Assembly (NCBI GenBank): GCA_964447525.1
Contig: CAYUSU010000002.1
Span: 1-64,000, forward strand
Length of the DNA stretch: 64,000 nucleotides
Direction of reading: 5' to 3'
Origin: JAFGDH01 sp964447525
GTDB taxonomy: Archaea; Aenigmatarchaeota; Aenigmatarchaeia; QMZP01; QMZT01
Both the position numbers and the translations under genes were made by a program. This document shows, piece after piece, positions 43,663 through 51,414 of the stretch (position 1 is the stretch's first letter; every line of letters begins with the position of its first letter). The notes under the pieces are model-generated. The model was given only the letters and a program-made list of their open reading frames with translations, made no database searches and was not told where the DNA came from.

Positions 43663-44436
43663 ATGCGTTCTAAAAGTAGACCAGGGACAAAAAAATACAG
43701 AACGGATACAGTATATATTCTTGGATTCGGAAAATACAAAGATAAATCATTATCGCAGATTCCTTTGCAGAATTGGAATGCCTACTGGTACCTTAAAGAA
43801 GGAAATTACAGAGAATTTCTTGCCGCTAATGACGTTGAAAAAATAGATCACGTGGTCAAAGCTTTTCAGGAATTTCCGGTTCTTATCAAATGCTGCGGAA
43901 AATACGGAGATTGTAAAGAAAATGCAGCGAAATTGGCGATACCGTGGGAGAAAAGAATAAGTGATTATCATAAAGCAGATAAAGGAAGAAGAGTTCAGTT
44001 CGAACTCGGGAGCAATCCCTTTTTCTGTGCTCCATGTTATGAAGATTTTGCACATCAACATTCAGACGGATCTAGGGGATTGGGTGTGAGGAGTTTTCCG
44101 ATCAGTTTCGAAATTTTTACTGATAAGAACGGCCATGCCGACTGGAACCTCAACAGAAGCCAAATTCACGGGCTTTTCAGGAGAATTGCATTTCAATTAA
44201 ATGGAAGAGACATACATGATGTTATAGATGTTACTAAAATTGACCCCGAACAAAGACCGGTATTCAATCGGGAGAACGCGAAAAACGTCGTGAACAAGCT
44301 AATGAGCGTGGACGATCTGTTCGGTTTCGAACCAAGCACGATATCCGAATACAATACGAGTATTATTTATACCAATTCACAAAAAGCTAAGTTTTTTAGA
44401 AAAAAGAAAGAACCAATTGATCCCGGTTTATTTTAG
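43663..44436 (+). CDS. Hypothetical protein, 257 aa, with DUF3820-like start and cysteine pairs
   Basis: The N-terminal part YILGFGKYKDKSLSQIPLQNW and YWYLKEG resembles the small GKYKGK...IP..YL domain found beside exonucleases and in short phage/bacterial proteins. Further on, KCCGKYGDCKEN and FFCAPCYEDF give five cysteines that may bind zinc. The rest is unfamiliar. A TATA-like TTTAAATAC lies about 25 bases upstream, suggesting a leaderless transcript. A link to nucleic-acid processing is only inferred. Confidence 0.7.
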   Translation: MRSKSRPGTKKYRTDTVYILGFGKYKDKSLSQIPLQNWNAYWYLKEGNYREFLAANDVEKIDHVVKAFQEFPVLIKCCGKYGDCKENAAKLAIPWEKRISDYHKADKGRRVQFELGSNPFFCAPCYEDFAHQHSDGSRGLGVRSFPISFEIFTDKNGHADWNLNRSQIHGLFRRIAFQLNGRDIHDVIDVTKIDPEQRPVFNRENAKNVVNKLMSVDDLFGFEPSTISEYNTSIIYTNSQKAKFFRKKKEPIDPGLF

Positions 44437-44472
44437 ACAAACTATAAAAGTCCGCTCTGCAATGTTAATATC

Positions 44473-44826
44473 ATGGCGGAAAAACCAAAAGAAAAGCCGA
44501 AAGAGACCAAAGAAGAGAAAAAAGAAGAAAAGACCGAGGAAAAGCCGAAAGAAGAAACAAAGGTCGACGACAGGAAGGAACTGAATCTTTCGAGGATATC
44601 CGTCATAATTCACGTTATTATCGGCGTCGTGGCCGGATGGGCTTCCTACCATACGGTGGATGCCCTCTACGGGATCGGAATAATGATCGTTTTTCTGATG
44701 ATCTCCGGTTATGTTTCTGAAAAGGTTGTTAACAAAAAGGGTATAAAATGGTGGCTCGCTAACGGCGGGGCCATATTCGTGTTAATCTGGCTGATCAGCT
44801 GGATATATTTCCTTAACATGGTTTAG
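44473..44826 (+). CDS. Small three-span membrane protein with Lys/Glu-rich N-terminus, next to Get3
   Basis: 117 residues. Residues 1-40 are a cytosolic-looking tail of Lys/Glu/Pro. Then come three hydrophobic segments (about 46-66, 68-88 and 98-116), with KWWLANGGAIFVLIW in the last. Size and plan resemble EMC6-like archaeal proteins. Its stop touches the ATG of the Get3 homologue with no base between, so the two are surely cotranscribed. A role as membrane partner or insertase part for tail-anchored proteins is an inference from this. Confidence 0.7.
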   Translation: MAEKPKEKPKETKEEKKEEKTEEKPKEETKVDDRKELNLSRISVIIHVIIGVVAGWASYHTVDALYGIGIMIVFLMISGYVSEKVVNKKGIKWWLANGGAIFVLIWLISWIYFLNMV

Positions 44827-45774
44827 ATGTTCAAGCGGAATAAAGAGACAACCTATCACTTCTTTTCAGGTAAAGGGGGTGTAGGGAAGACGAGCGTTTC
44901 GGCAGCTACCGCTCTTTATTTTGCCAATAGCGGAAAGAAAACCCTGATCATATCCACGGATCCTGCCCATTCCCTTTCCGATTCCTTCGAAACGAACATA
45001 GGTGGGGAGGTCAAGGAATTGCGAAAGAACCTTTTCGCGGTGGAAATCGATCCCAAGAAGGCGATGCAGGAATACAAGGAAAGGTTAATGCCGAAAATCG
45101 AGAACATGGGCTTCCTCAAGGGACTGGGACTGGACGATACCTTCGACATCGCAGGAATGACTCCTGGCATAGACGAGATAGCAGCATTCGACAAGTTCCT
45201 CCAGTATATGCAATCGAAAGATTATGATATTATCGTGTTCGATACGGCTCCTACCGGCCATACACTGCGTTTCCTCTCGCTTCCGGACGTTCTGGATTCA
45301 TGGGTCGGGAAGATGATCAAGATACGGATGCGATTTTCCGGGATAGCGGACACGTTCAAGAAATTCCTTCCGTTCGGGGAGTCCGGCGAAAGCGATAAAA
45401 AAATAGGAACAGAACAGTTGGACATCATGAAGGAACGGATAGCGGAGGCAAAAAAAATCCTTTCCGATCCTTCAAAAACCCATTACAACGTGGTCACGAT
45501 AGCAGAGGCTATGAGCATCCTGGAGTCCGAACGTTCAATACAAGTTCTGAAGGAATACAACATTCCCGTGGAATCCGTCATTGTCAATCAGCTCATACCT
45601 GAAAATATGGATTGCCCGTTTTGTACAGAAAAACGAAGGATACAGCAGGGAAGGGTGAAGGAGATCGAAAAGATGTTCTCGGAATTCAATATAAGACACG
45701 TCCCATTGCTCAAGGAAGAATTGAAGGGATTTGACATTCTTGACAGGGTAGGAAAAGAATTATACGGAAATTAA
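44827..45774 (+). CDS. Get3/ArsA-family ATPase
   Basis: 315 residues. Deviant Walker A FSGKGGVGKTSVSAA, ISTDPAHSLSDSF (switch I) and FDTAPTGHTLRFL (switch II) mark the family. A single ATPase half is present, and CPFC near residue 266 is the zinc CxxC of Get3 rather than the arsenic site of ArsA. Get3 carries tail-anchored membrane proteins to the membrane. The helical client-binding region (GLDDTFDIAGMTPGIDEIAAF) fits. Coupled to the small membrane protein just upstream. Confidence 0.92.
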   Translation: MFKRNKETTYHFFSGKGGVGKTSVSAATALYFANSGKKTLIISTDPAHSLSDSFETNIGGEVKELRKNLFAVEIDPKKAMQEYKERLMPKIENMGFLKGLGLDDTFDIAGMTPGIDEIAAFDKFLQYMQSKDYDIIVFDTAPTGHTLRFLSLPDVLDSWVGKMIKIRMRFSGIADTFKKFLPFGESGESDKKIGTEQLDIMKERIAEAKKILSDPSKTHYNVVTIAEAMSILESERSIQVLKEYNIPVESVIVNQLIPENMDCPFCTEKRRIQQGRVKEIEKMFSEFNIRHVPLLKEELKGFDILDRVGKELYGN

Positions 45775-45877
45775 GCATTCAATTACGGGTTATGTCCTTT
45801 ATGATGATTCTGGTCTGTTACGGGCACATTGTTTCAAAATTTATATCGTATTTTGAGTTCATATACCAATTCTAAAA

Positions 45878-46315
45878 TTAAACGTTTTGAATAAGTTCTT
45901 TTGCCTTATTCATGATTTCTAGCCATTCAGGTGGTTTTTGGAACATGTAAGGAATTTCCAATTCGGCAAGCTTTTGTATAACCTCTTTGTATGCTTTTTC
46001 CTCTGCCTGACCGGTCAGAACGATTATTTTTTTATTTTCGTATAACGGATGACCCTTTTCTTTCAGACCCAATATCAATTCTTCCCCGCCCATTTCAGGC
46101 ATGTTCCAGTCCGTAATTAACAATTGGACCGTTAAAGGGTTTTTCAGGCAGAATTCCAGAGATTCCTTCCCATTAGCACATGCTTCGGTCTGGCCTTCTC
46201 CGAACAATTCTAATCTCTGAAGATATCTTCCGCCCAAATTTGCGATTACCGGTTCATCATCAGCGACAACAGCGTATTTTGATTGACCGGGGGTTGATTT
46301 AGTGTAATCACTCAT
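45878..46315 (-). CDS. Stand-alone CheY-like receiver domain
   Basis: 145 residues, a receiver domain with no output domain. VVADDEPVI carries the acidic pair, LLITDWNMPEMGG the phospho-acceptor Asp, IIVLTGQAEE the Thr, and FQKPPEW the Lys. Phosphorylation by a histidine kinase would alter its binding to a partner. No intact kinase is in this window; only a GAF fragment at position 2-223 hints at one. Slightly AT-rich. Another receiver follows upstream. Confidence 0.88.
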   Translation of the reverse strand: MSDYTKSTPGQSKYAVVADDEPVIANLGGRYLQRLELFGEGQTEACANGKESLEFCLKNPLTVQLLITDWNMPEMGGEELILGLKEKGHPLYENKKIIVLTGQAEEKAYKEVIQKLAELEIPYMFQKPPEWLEIMNKAKELIQNV

Positions 46316-46366
46316 TAATAATAATTAATCACATGTTTTATAAAGTTTCTTTATCCAGAAAACTAC

Positions 46367-46762
46367 CTAGTTGTCCATTGTAACTGCGTTTTTGAAATTT
46401 CCGAACAGATCATAAGGCTTGGAAAGCACTTCCCATTCCAGCTCTGTGCCGACCCCGAGTTCCGTTACCTTTCTTCTTGTCATTTCTTGATCCATGCCGC
46501 TGATAACGACTACTTTTCCGGTATATCCTTCTTTTTTCAGTCCTATTAGAAGCTGTTCTCCGTCCATTCTTGCCATAGGCATTCTCATGTCGGTTATTAT
46601 GAGTTTTACTGTTTCCGGTTCGTTTCGATAACTATTCAGAGCATCGCTGCCGTCAGTAAAATCATCCACCGGACAATAACCGAATCTAAGCAAGGCCATT
46701 TTGGTAGATTCCCTCACACAAGGCTCATCATCAACAAGAATAGCCCTATATTTACTACTCAT
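46367..46762 (-). CDS. Stand-alone CheY-like receiver domain, second copy
   Basis: 131 residues from the ATG at 46762; a longer frame upstream runs through the SAH hydrolase gene and is not coding. AILVDDEPCV (acidic pair), IIITDMRMPMARMDGEQL (Asp), VVISGMDQE (Ser in place of Thr) and LSKPYDL (Lys). Same length and plan as the neighbour at 45878 and also lacks an output domain, so the two may form a phosphorelay or arose by duplication. Confidence 0.88.
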   Translation of the reverse strand: MSSKYRAILVDDEPCVRESTKMALLRFGYCPVDDFTDGSDALNSYRNEPETVKLIITDMRMPMARMDGEQLLIGLKKEGYTGKVVVISGMDQEMTRRKVTELGVGTELEWEVLSKPYDLFGNFKNAVTMDN

Positions 46763-46797
46763 TAATAAAAAATAATTAGAAGGTTTAAAAAGGTTCC

Positions 46798-48048
46798 TCA
46801 GGTCCCTTCCTGCCATCCGGTCAGATAAGCCTTCTGTTCTTTTGTGAGAGTGTCTATCTGAACACCGAGCGATTTCAGTTTCATCCTGGCAACGGTCATG
46901 TCTATCTCCTTGGGAACGACATGGACCTTCACTTTCAGCTTTCCCTTGTTCTTGATTATGTGATCCGCCGAAAGCGCCTGTAAACAGAAGGAATTGTCCA
47001 TCACCTCGCTTGGATGACCTTCTGCGCATGCCAGGTTAACGAGCCTCCCTTCTCCCAGAAGGAACAGTTTCTTCCCGTTTTTAAGCGTTATTTCCTCGAC
47101 ACATCCGCTTACCTTTTTGATGGATTTGGCCATGCTCTTCAGCCCCTTCACATCGACCTCGGTGTCGAAATGGCCGGCATTCGAAAGTATGGCGCCCGAT
47201 TTCATTTTGGAAAAATGCTCTTTCTTTATCACGTTCTTGCACCCGGTTACCGTGACGTATATGTCACCGTATTTTGCGGCATCGCCCATCGGCATCACGT
47301 CGTGTCCGTCATAATACGCTTTCAGCGCCAGTACCGGATCAACCTCCGTCACGATGGTATGGGCTCCCATCCCCTTTGACATGGCTGCGACTCCCTGGCC
47401 GCAATGTCCGTAACCGCCCACGACGACGGTCTTTCCCGGAATAAGGATATTCGTGGCCCTTATTATCGAATGGAGCGAACTCTCTCCGGTGCCGTAGAAA
47501 TTATCGAACATGTTCTTGCATTGCGCGTCATTGACCGCGATAATGGGATACTTCAGTACGCCGTCTTTCTCCATCGCGCGGAACCGGATGACTCCGGTCG
47601 TCGTTTCTTCCGTCCCCCCGATTACCTTCTTGATGAGATCCTTTCTTTTCGTTTGTATTCTGGTGACAAGATCTCCGCCGTCGTCCATGGTGATATCGGG
47701 TCTGGATTTCAGGACCTGATCAACACACCAGTAATATTCCTTGTTGTTTACGCCTCTCCATGCGAAGACGTTTATCCCTTCGCTGACGAGGCCTGCCGCT
47801 ATGTCGTCCTGCGTGCTCAGCGGGTTGGAACCGCACAAATATACGTTCGCCCCCCCTGCTTTCAGCGTCTTCATGAGAACCGCGGTTTCCTTGGTAACGT
47901 GTAAACAGCATGCGATTGTGTAACCTTTCAGCGGCTTTGATTTCGAAAAACGACTCTTAATATTCATAAGAACCGGCATGTGGTTTTCAGCCCACTCGAT
48001 CTTAAGCTTGCCCTGTGAAGCAAGTTTCATGTCCTTTACTTTGCCCAT
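46798..48048 (-). CDS. ahcY: S-adenosyl-L-homocysteine hydrolase
   Basis: 416 residues, typical of archaea. It splits S-adenosylhomocysteine, made by methylases, into adenosine and homocysteine with bound NAD. Seen: AENHMPVLMNIKSRF, CLHVTKETAVLMKTL, DDGGDLVTRI, the NAD site VVGGYGHCGQGVA, and the C-terminal KIDTLTKEQ-like ending. Start at the ATG at 48048 because GGAGTGAT precedes it; an ATG three codons upstream lacks a site. Confidence 0.96.
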   Translation of the reverse strand: MGKVKDMKLASQGKLKIEWAENHMPVLMNIKSRFSKSKPLKGYTIACCLHVTKETAVLMKTLKAGGANVYLCGSNPLSTQDDIAAGLVSEGINVFAWRGVNNKEYYWCVDQVLKSRPDITMDDGGDLVTRIQTKRKDLIKKVIGGTEETTTGVIRFRAMEKDGVLKYPIIAVNDAQCKNMFDNFYGTGESSLHSIIRATNILIPGKTVVVGGYGHCGQGVAAMSKGMGAHTIVTEVDPVLALKAYYDGHDVMPMGDAAKYGDIYVTVTGCKNVIKKEHFSKMKSGAILSNAGHFDTEVDVKGLKSMAKSIKKVSGCVEEITLKNGKKLFLLGEGRLVNLACAEGHPSEVMDNSFCLQALSADHIIKNKGKLKVKVHVVPKEIDMTVARMKLKSLGVQIDTLTKEQKAYLTGWQEGT

Positions 48049-48083
48049 AAATATCACTCCTCAACACATAATCATTTTAGGTT

Positions 48084-49121
48084 ATGATATTAATGTTTTT
48101 TGATATAAATAATATTATGAAAAATGAAGTGATCGAGGCAATGAAGAAGCCGGACACATACGACGAGCCGGTAAACCACATAGATATGATCCAGACCCAT
48201 ATTTCATGGGTGTTCCTTACCGGAAAATATGCTTATAAGATAAAAAAACCGGTAGACTTCGGCTTCCTGGATTTCTCTACTCTGGACAAAAGGAAGATGT
48301 TCTGCAACAAGGAGCTGGGAATCAATAAACTCTTCTCCCCGGACCTCTACCTCGGGGTATTGCCTGTCAACAGGTTCAACCATGATCTGAAGATAAACGG
48401 GCCTGGAGAAACCGTGGAAGTACTGATAAAGATGAAACAACTGCCTCAGGACAGGCTGATGGACGTTCTCCTCGAGAGGAACGAAATCGGAAATGAAGTG
48501 ATAGACCAGATAATAGATATCCTCGAGAAGTTCTATTCGAAAACAACCGCATTTAGAGATCCATGGTCGCAAGGGGGGATAGATACGGTCAAGTTCAACT
48601 GGAACGAAAACTTCAAGCAGACATCCAAATACATCGGCATCCTTCTCGAAAGGAAAGAATTCAATGAGATAAAGAGCAAAGTGGAAATGTTCATGAAAGG
48701 AAAGAAAGAGATGATACAAAAAAGACAAAGGGACGGATTCGTGAAATGGTGTCATGGTGACCTCCATTCAGGAAACATATTCGTGACCGACAAGGTCAAC
48801 ATATTCGACGCGATCGAGTTCAACGAACGCTTCGCCATCTCCGATGTTGCGAATGACATTGCGTTTCTCGCTATGGATCTGGATTTCAGAGGCAAGAAGA
48901 ATCTTGCTGATCATTTCGTTAATAAATACATAGAGAAGAGCGGGGACACAGATCTTACCACACTGCTTGGCTTCTATATGTGTTACAGAGCGTATGTCCG
49001 CGGGAAGGTTACCGGATTCCGGCTGGACGATCAGAACATTTCGAACGAGGAAAAAGAAAAGGCAAGAAGAATCGCGAAAAGATATTTCGAGTATGCGTAC
49101 CAGTATTCGAAGGAATTTTAA
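48084..49121 (+). CDS. Aminoglycoside phosphotransferase-like kinase (COG2187-type)
   Basis: 345 residues. N-terminal lobe QTHISWVFLTGKYAYKIKKPV, then a catalytic loop WCHGDLHSGNIFV and metal-binding IFDAIEFNERF. The family phosphorylates small molecules with ATP; the substrate of this branch is unknown. In many bacteria this domain is followed in the same chain by a P-loop kinase domain, here found as a separate convergent gene at 49485. An alternative start is the ATG at 48117. Confidence 0.85.
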   Translation: MILMFFDINNIMKNEVIEAMKKPDTYDEPVNHIDMIQTHISWVFLTGKYAYKIKKPVDFGFLDFSTLDKRKMFCNKELGINKLFSPDLYLGVLPVNRFNHDLKINGPGETVEVLIKMKQLPQDRLMDVLLERNEIGNEVIDQIIDILEKFYSKTTAFRDPWSQGGIDTVKFNWNENFKQTSKYIGILLERKEFNEIKSKVEMFMKGKKEMIQKRQRDGFVKWCHGDLHSGNIFVTDKVNIFDAIEFNERFAISDVANDIAFLAMDLDFRGKKNLADHFVNKYIEKSGDTDLTTLLGFYMCYRAYVRGKVTGFRLDDQNISNEEKEKARRIAKRYFEYAYQYSKEF

Positions 49122-49152
49122 CAAATAAAAAGCTTATTTTTCTATTCAAGCA

Positions 49153-49488
49153 ATGAAAAAAATACTTTACACTGGTGACGTTTTAATAATTCCGTATGGA
49201 CTAAACAAAGCTTTCACCGAATTTTCAAAAAGCCCGGATAAATATAAAATTTGGAGGGCACCCTTCCCGCCTGATAGGGAAACCATAGAAAATTTCGATT
49301 TAACCATTGTGCATTTCAGAGAATATCCTTCTATTATTCAAGTTATGAACAGACTCGATAAAGACAATGAAAGTCCCGTTGTTTTCACGAGACCTGGCAT
49401 TGAGGGAAGCGATATTAATACCAAGCCAAATTGTTATATTGTTGACGATGATTTACTTATGGAAAAAATTAATGAAATCCTTGGTTAA
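49153..49488 (+). CDS. Hypothetical protein, 111 aa, AT-rich
   Basis: Begins MKKILYTGDVLIIPYG, an alternating hydrophobic strand pattern, and has FDLTIVHFREYPSIIQ and CYIVDDDLLMEKI, reminiscent of a receiver-like or Rossmann-type alpha/beta fold, but without the key aspartates. AT-rich relative to both neighbours. It overlaps the convergent kinase gene by 4 bases. No family recognised. Confidence 0.6.
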   Translation: MKKILYTGDVLIIPYGLNKAFTEFSKSPDKYKIWRAPFPPDRETIENFDLTIVHFREYPSIIQVMNRLDKDNESPVVFTRPGIEGSDINTKPNCYIVDDDLLMEKINEILG

Positions 49489-49961
49489 AAAATTTCATCC
49501 AGTTTTTCTTTCCATTTTCCCGTCGTATCCAGAACTATGTGATCTTCTTCGATGGGTTCCCATTGGTCCTTTATTTTCTCGTAAACCAAAAAGTCCGCGT
49601 CTGATTCGTCACCCCTACCGTTACTGATCCTTTTCATGATCACTTCTTCCGGTGAGACGCATTCGATAATCTTTAGCTCACTTCCGGTTTCCTTAGATAT
49701 CCGGATAATCCTTTCCCTGAGCGACTTCCTGAAGAACGTCCCGTCAATGATCACGTTCTTCCCTTGACCCAAAGCCTCTTCAGCCATTACGAACAGTTCT
49801 CCATACACTTTCTTTTTTTCTTCTTCGGAATACTCTGGATATTTTATGATCTCTTTCCTGATCACGTCCGTCCTCAGAACCAGTGCATTGATCTTGTCCT
49901 GGATATACCTTGCGGTGGTGCTTTTTCCCGTCCCCGGCAACCCGCAGATTAGAATCAACAT
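49485..49961 (-). CDS. P-loop kinase (COG0645/zeta-toxin-like)
   Basis: 158 residues starting MLILICGLPGTGKSTTARYI, a Walker A motif at once after the start, then LRTDVIRKEIIKYPEY and VIIDGTFFRKSLRERII, typical of the small-molecule kinase group often fused to the phosphotransferase domain found at 48084. Probably a metabolite kinase rather than a toxin, since no antitoxin-like partner is visible. Confidence 0.86.
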   Translation of the reverse strand: MLILICGLPGTGKSTTARYIQDKINALVLRTDVIRKEIIKYPEYSEEEKKKVYGELFVMAEEALGQGKNVIIDGTFFRKSLRERIIRISKETGSELKIIECVSPEEVIMKRISNGRGDESDADFLVYEKIKDQWEPIEEDHIVLDTTGKWKEKLDEIF

Positions 49962-49995
49962 GAATTATAATTGAAAGCATGAAATAAAAATTGTT

Positions 49996-50280
49996 TCATT
50001 CAAGAAGCGAACCTTCCAGAATCTCCGGATGCTCAACAATTATCTGGTTGGAATCCATTCTGTGGGTGACGTTGAACATATAAGCCTTCTGATCATAGTC
50101 GAACCTTTTTTCAATGATTCCTCTTTGCTCAAGAAAATTCAGCCCCGCTCTCACGTTTTCCGGGACAACAAAATACTTCCTTGAGACCTGTTCCATTATC
50201 TCCTCGACATTTACAGGTCTGCCCTTGTTGTCCAGAGCTTTCAATAGAAGATTGTACGTAAATACAGGAATACCAGACAC
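49996..50280 (-). CDS. Small winged-helix-like protein, 94 aa
   Basis: Starts with GTG at 50280. Residues about 8-60 (LLLKALDNKGRPVNVEEIMEQ, ENVRAGLNFLEQRGIIEKRF) read as a winged-helix DNA-binding domain, followed by a strand and a short acidic tail. It could regulate the neighbouring kinase genes or the endonuclease gene beyond. No ATG is available near the start, so the N-terminus is uncertain. Confidence 0.55.
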   Translation of the reverse strand: MSGIPVFTYNLLLKALDNKGRPVNVEEIMEQVSRKYFVVPENVRAGLNFLEQRGIIEKRFDYDQKAYMFNVTHRMDSNQIIVEHPEILEGSLLE

Positions 50281-50354
50281 CCCACAGCGAGTTTTACACC
50301 CAATAATTCATGAGAATGATGCTTTAAATAAATAATTTTATTCGGGAGCAATAT

Positions 50355-50394
50355 TATCATTTCTCATCTTCGATGTCGCTTCGCTGAAATGATA
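50355..50394. repeat. Inverted repeat before the homing endonuclease gene
   Basis: TATCATTTC (50355-50363) and GAAATGATA (50386-50394) are perfect 9-bp inverted copies with a 22-base loop. They lie 27 bases before the endonuclease ATG, at promoter distance, and may be an operator or a remnant of an insertion target. Confidence 0.6.
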
Positions 50395-50420
50395 TAATGC
50401 ACCCTCATTAATTATCAAAC

Positions 50421-51182
50421 ATGAAATTAAATTTCCTTTCAGAAATTGAATTGAGCAAAAAGGATAAAGAGAAAGGTTTGGTGCTGCCTGATCAATTATC
50501 TGAAGATTTAGCTTACTTGTGTGGTGTGTTGGCTGGAGATGGTAATATCAATATCAGAAAATGGAAATATGATTATGTAATTAAGTGTGTAGGAAACCCA
50601 AAAGATGAGGTTGAATATTATGATAAAATCATTAAAGATAAATTCTTGAAAGTTTTTGGAATTCAAATTAATCCTAAATTACATGACAAAGGAACTACTT
50701 ATGGTTTTAGTACATGGTCAAGAGCTTTGGTAAGATTTCTAACTGAAATTATAGGACTTCCTTCAGGAAAGAAATACGGAAAATTGAAAATCCCATCATT
50801 GTTTAAAGATAATGATTTATTCGTTGCATCATTTATCAGAGGTCTTGCTGATACTGATTTTAGTCTAATGTTCAAAAAAGGAAGTAAAAAGAATCCATAT
50901 TATCCAGTGATTGTTGGAGTTTCTAAAAGTGAATCTTTTATGAGAGAGGTTATGAATCAATTGAAAATCTTTGGTTTTTCCATGTATTTTGAGAAAAGAA
51001 CATATTATGATAAAAGAGTTGAAAAAAACATTACAACCTATAGAATTTATCTGAATGGAGAAAAACAACTTGCTCTCTGGAATTCAAAAATTGGATTTGA
51101 ACACCCAAAAAATCTGAATAAATTAAATATTCATGAGAAAAGAAAAAAAACAAAAATAGCGAGGGATGGAATTCCAGAATGA
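50421..51182 (+). CDS. LAGLIDADG homing endonuclease, free-standing
   Basis: 253 residues, AT-rich. Two LAGLIDADG motifs: LAYLCGVLAGDGNIN (about residue 36) with the catalytic Asp, and FVASFIRGLADTDFSL (about residue 141), so it folds as a monomer of the double-motif type and could be active. Such enzymes cut long specific sites and spread the intron or intein that carries them. Here no intron or intein surrounds it. Its last eight codons plus stop (51157-51182) lie over the 3' end of tRNA-iMet, on the opposite strand. Leaderless start likely. Confidence 0.88.
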   Translation: MKLNFLSEIELSKKDKEKGLVLPDQLSEDLAYLCGVLAGDGNINIRKWKYDYVIKCVGNPKDEVEYYDKIIKDKFLKVFGIQINPKLHDKGTTYGFSTWSRALVRFLTEIIGLPSGKKYGKLKIPSLFKDNDLFVASFIRGLADTDFSLMFKKGSKKNPYYPVIVGVSKSESFMREVMNQLKIFGFSMYFEKRTYYDKRVEKNITTYRIYLNGEKQLALWNSKIGFEHPKNLNKLNIHEKRKKTKIARDGIPE

Positions 51183-51355
51183 AACAGATTTTTTCTGTTT
51201 CAAGCCTTTGAACCATCGACCTTTCACCGAAACTGGCTTTCGCCAAATTTCTCTGGGTGTCCCACCGGAATAAGTCCGGTTACCTAGAGCCGCTATGGTT
51301 CTGGTTTTGCATCCGCAAAATGCCCAGCGAGCACTCCAGGCTGCTCCACCTCGCT
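51157..51355 (-). tRNA. Initiator tRNA-Met(CAT) with four introns
   Basis: Acceptor AGCGAGG/CCTCGCT with the A1-U72 pair, and three G-C pairs in the anticodon stem (CTGGG/CCCAG), mark it as initiator. Exons on the minus strand: 51355-51322, 51298-51294 (CCATA, holding the anticodon), 51258-51253, 51222-51207, 51170-51157; total 75 nt. Introns: 51321-51299 (23), 51293-51259 (35), 51252-51223 (30), 51206-51171 (36). Intron 1 has helix CTGG/CCAG with bulges GCA and AAC; intron 2 has CCCA/TGGG; intron 4 has TTCA/TGGA. Cuts at the second/third bulge base restore a full cloverleaf. Position 33 is C, not U. Intron 3 ends are less sure. Confidence 0.82.
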
Positions 51356-51377
51356 ATGCTATTCTAAATAGTGAATT

Positions 51378-51394
51378 GTGATATTTATAAATTG
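51378..51394. promoter_or_regulatory. Shared TATA element between tRNA-iMet and the amidotransferase gene
   Basis: The near-symmetric GTGATATTTATAAATTG lies about 27 bases from the 5' end of tRNA-iMet on one side and about 25 bases from the ATG at 51415 on the other. It can serve both directions, with the protein-coding transcript leaderless. Confidence 0.6.
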
Positions 51395-51414
51395 ATTCTG
51401 ACAAAACCCTCAAT

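Noticed and set aside
45792..45875. 27-codon frame between Get3 and the receiver gene, also resembling a box C (ATGATGA)
   Set aside because: No ribosome site and no box D (CTGA) at a fitting distance; neither a gene nor a C/D RNA can be supported.
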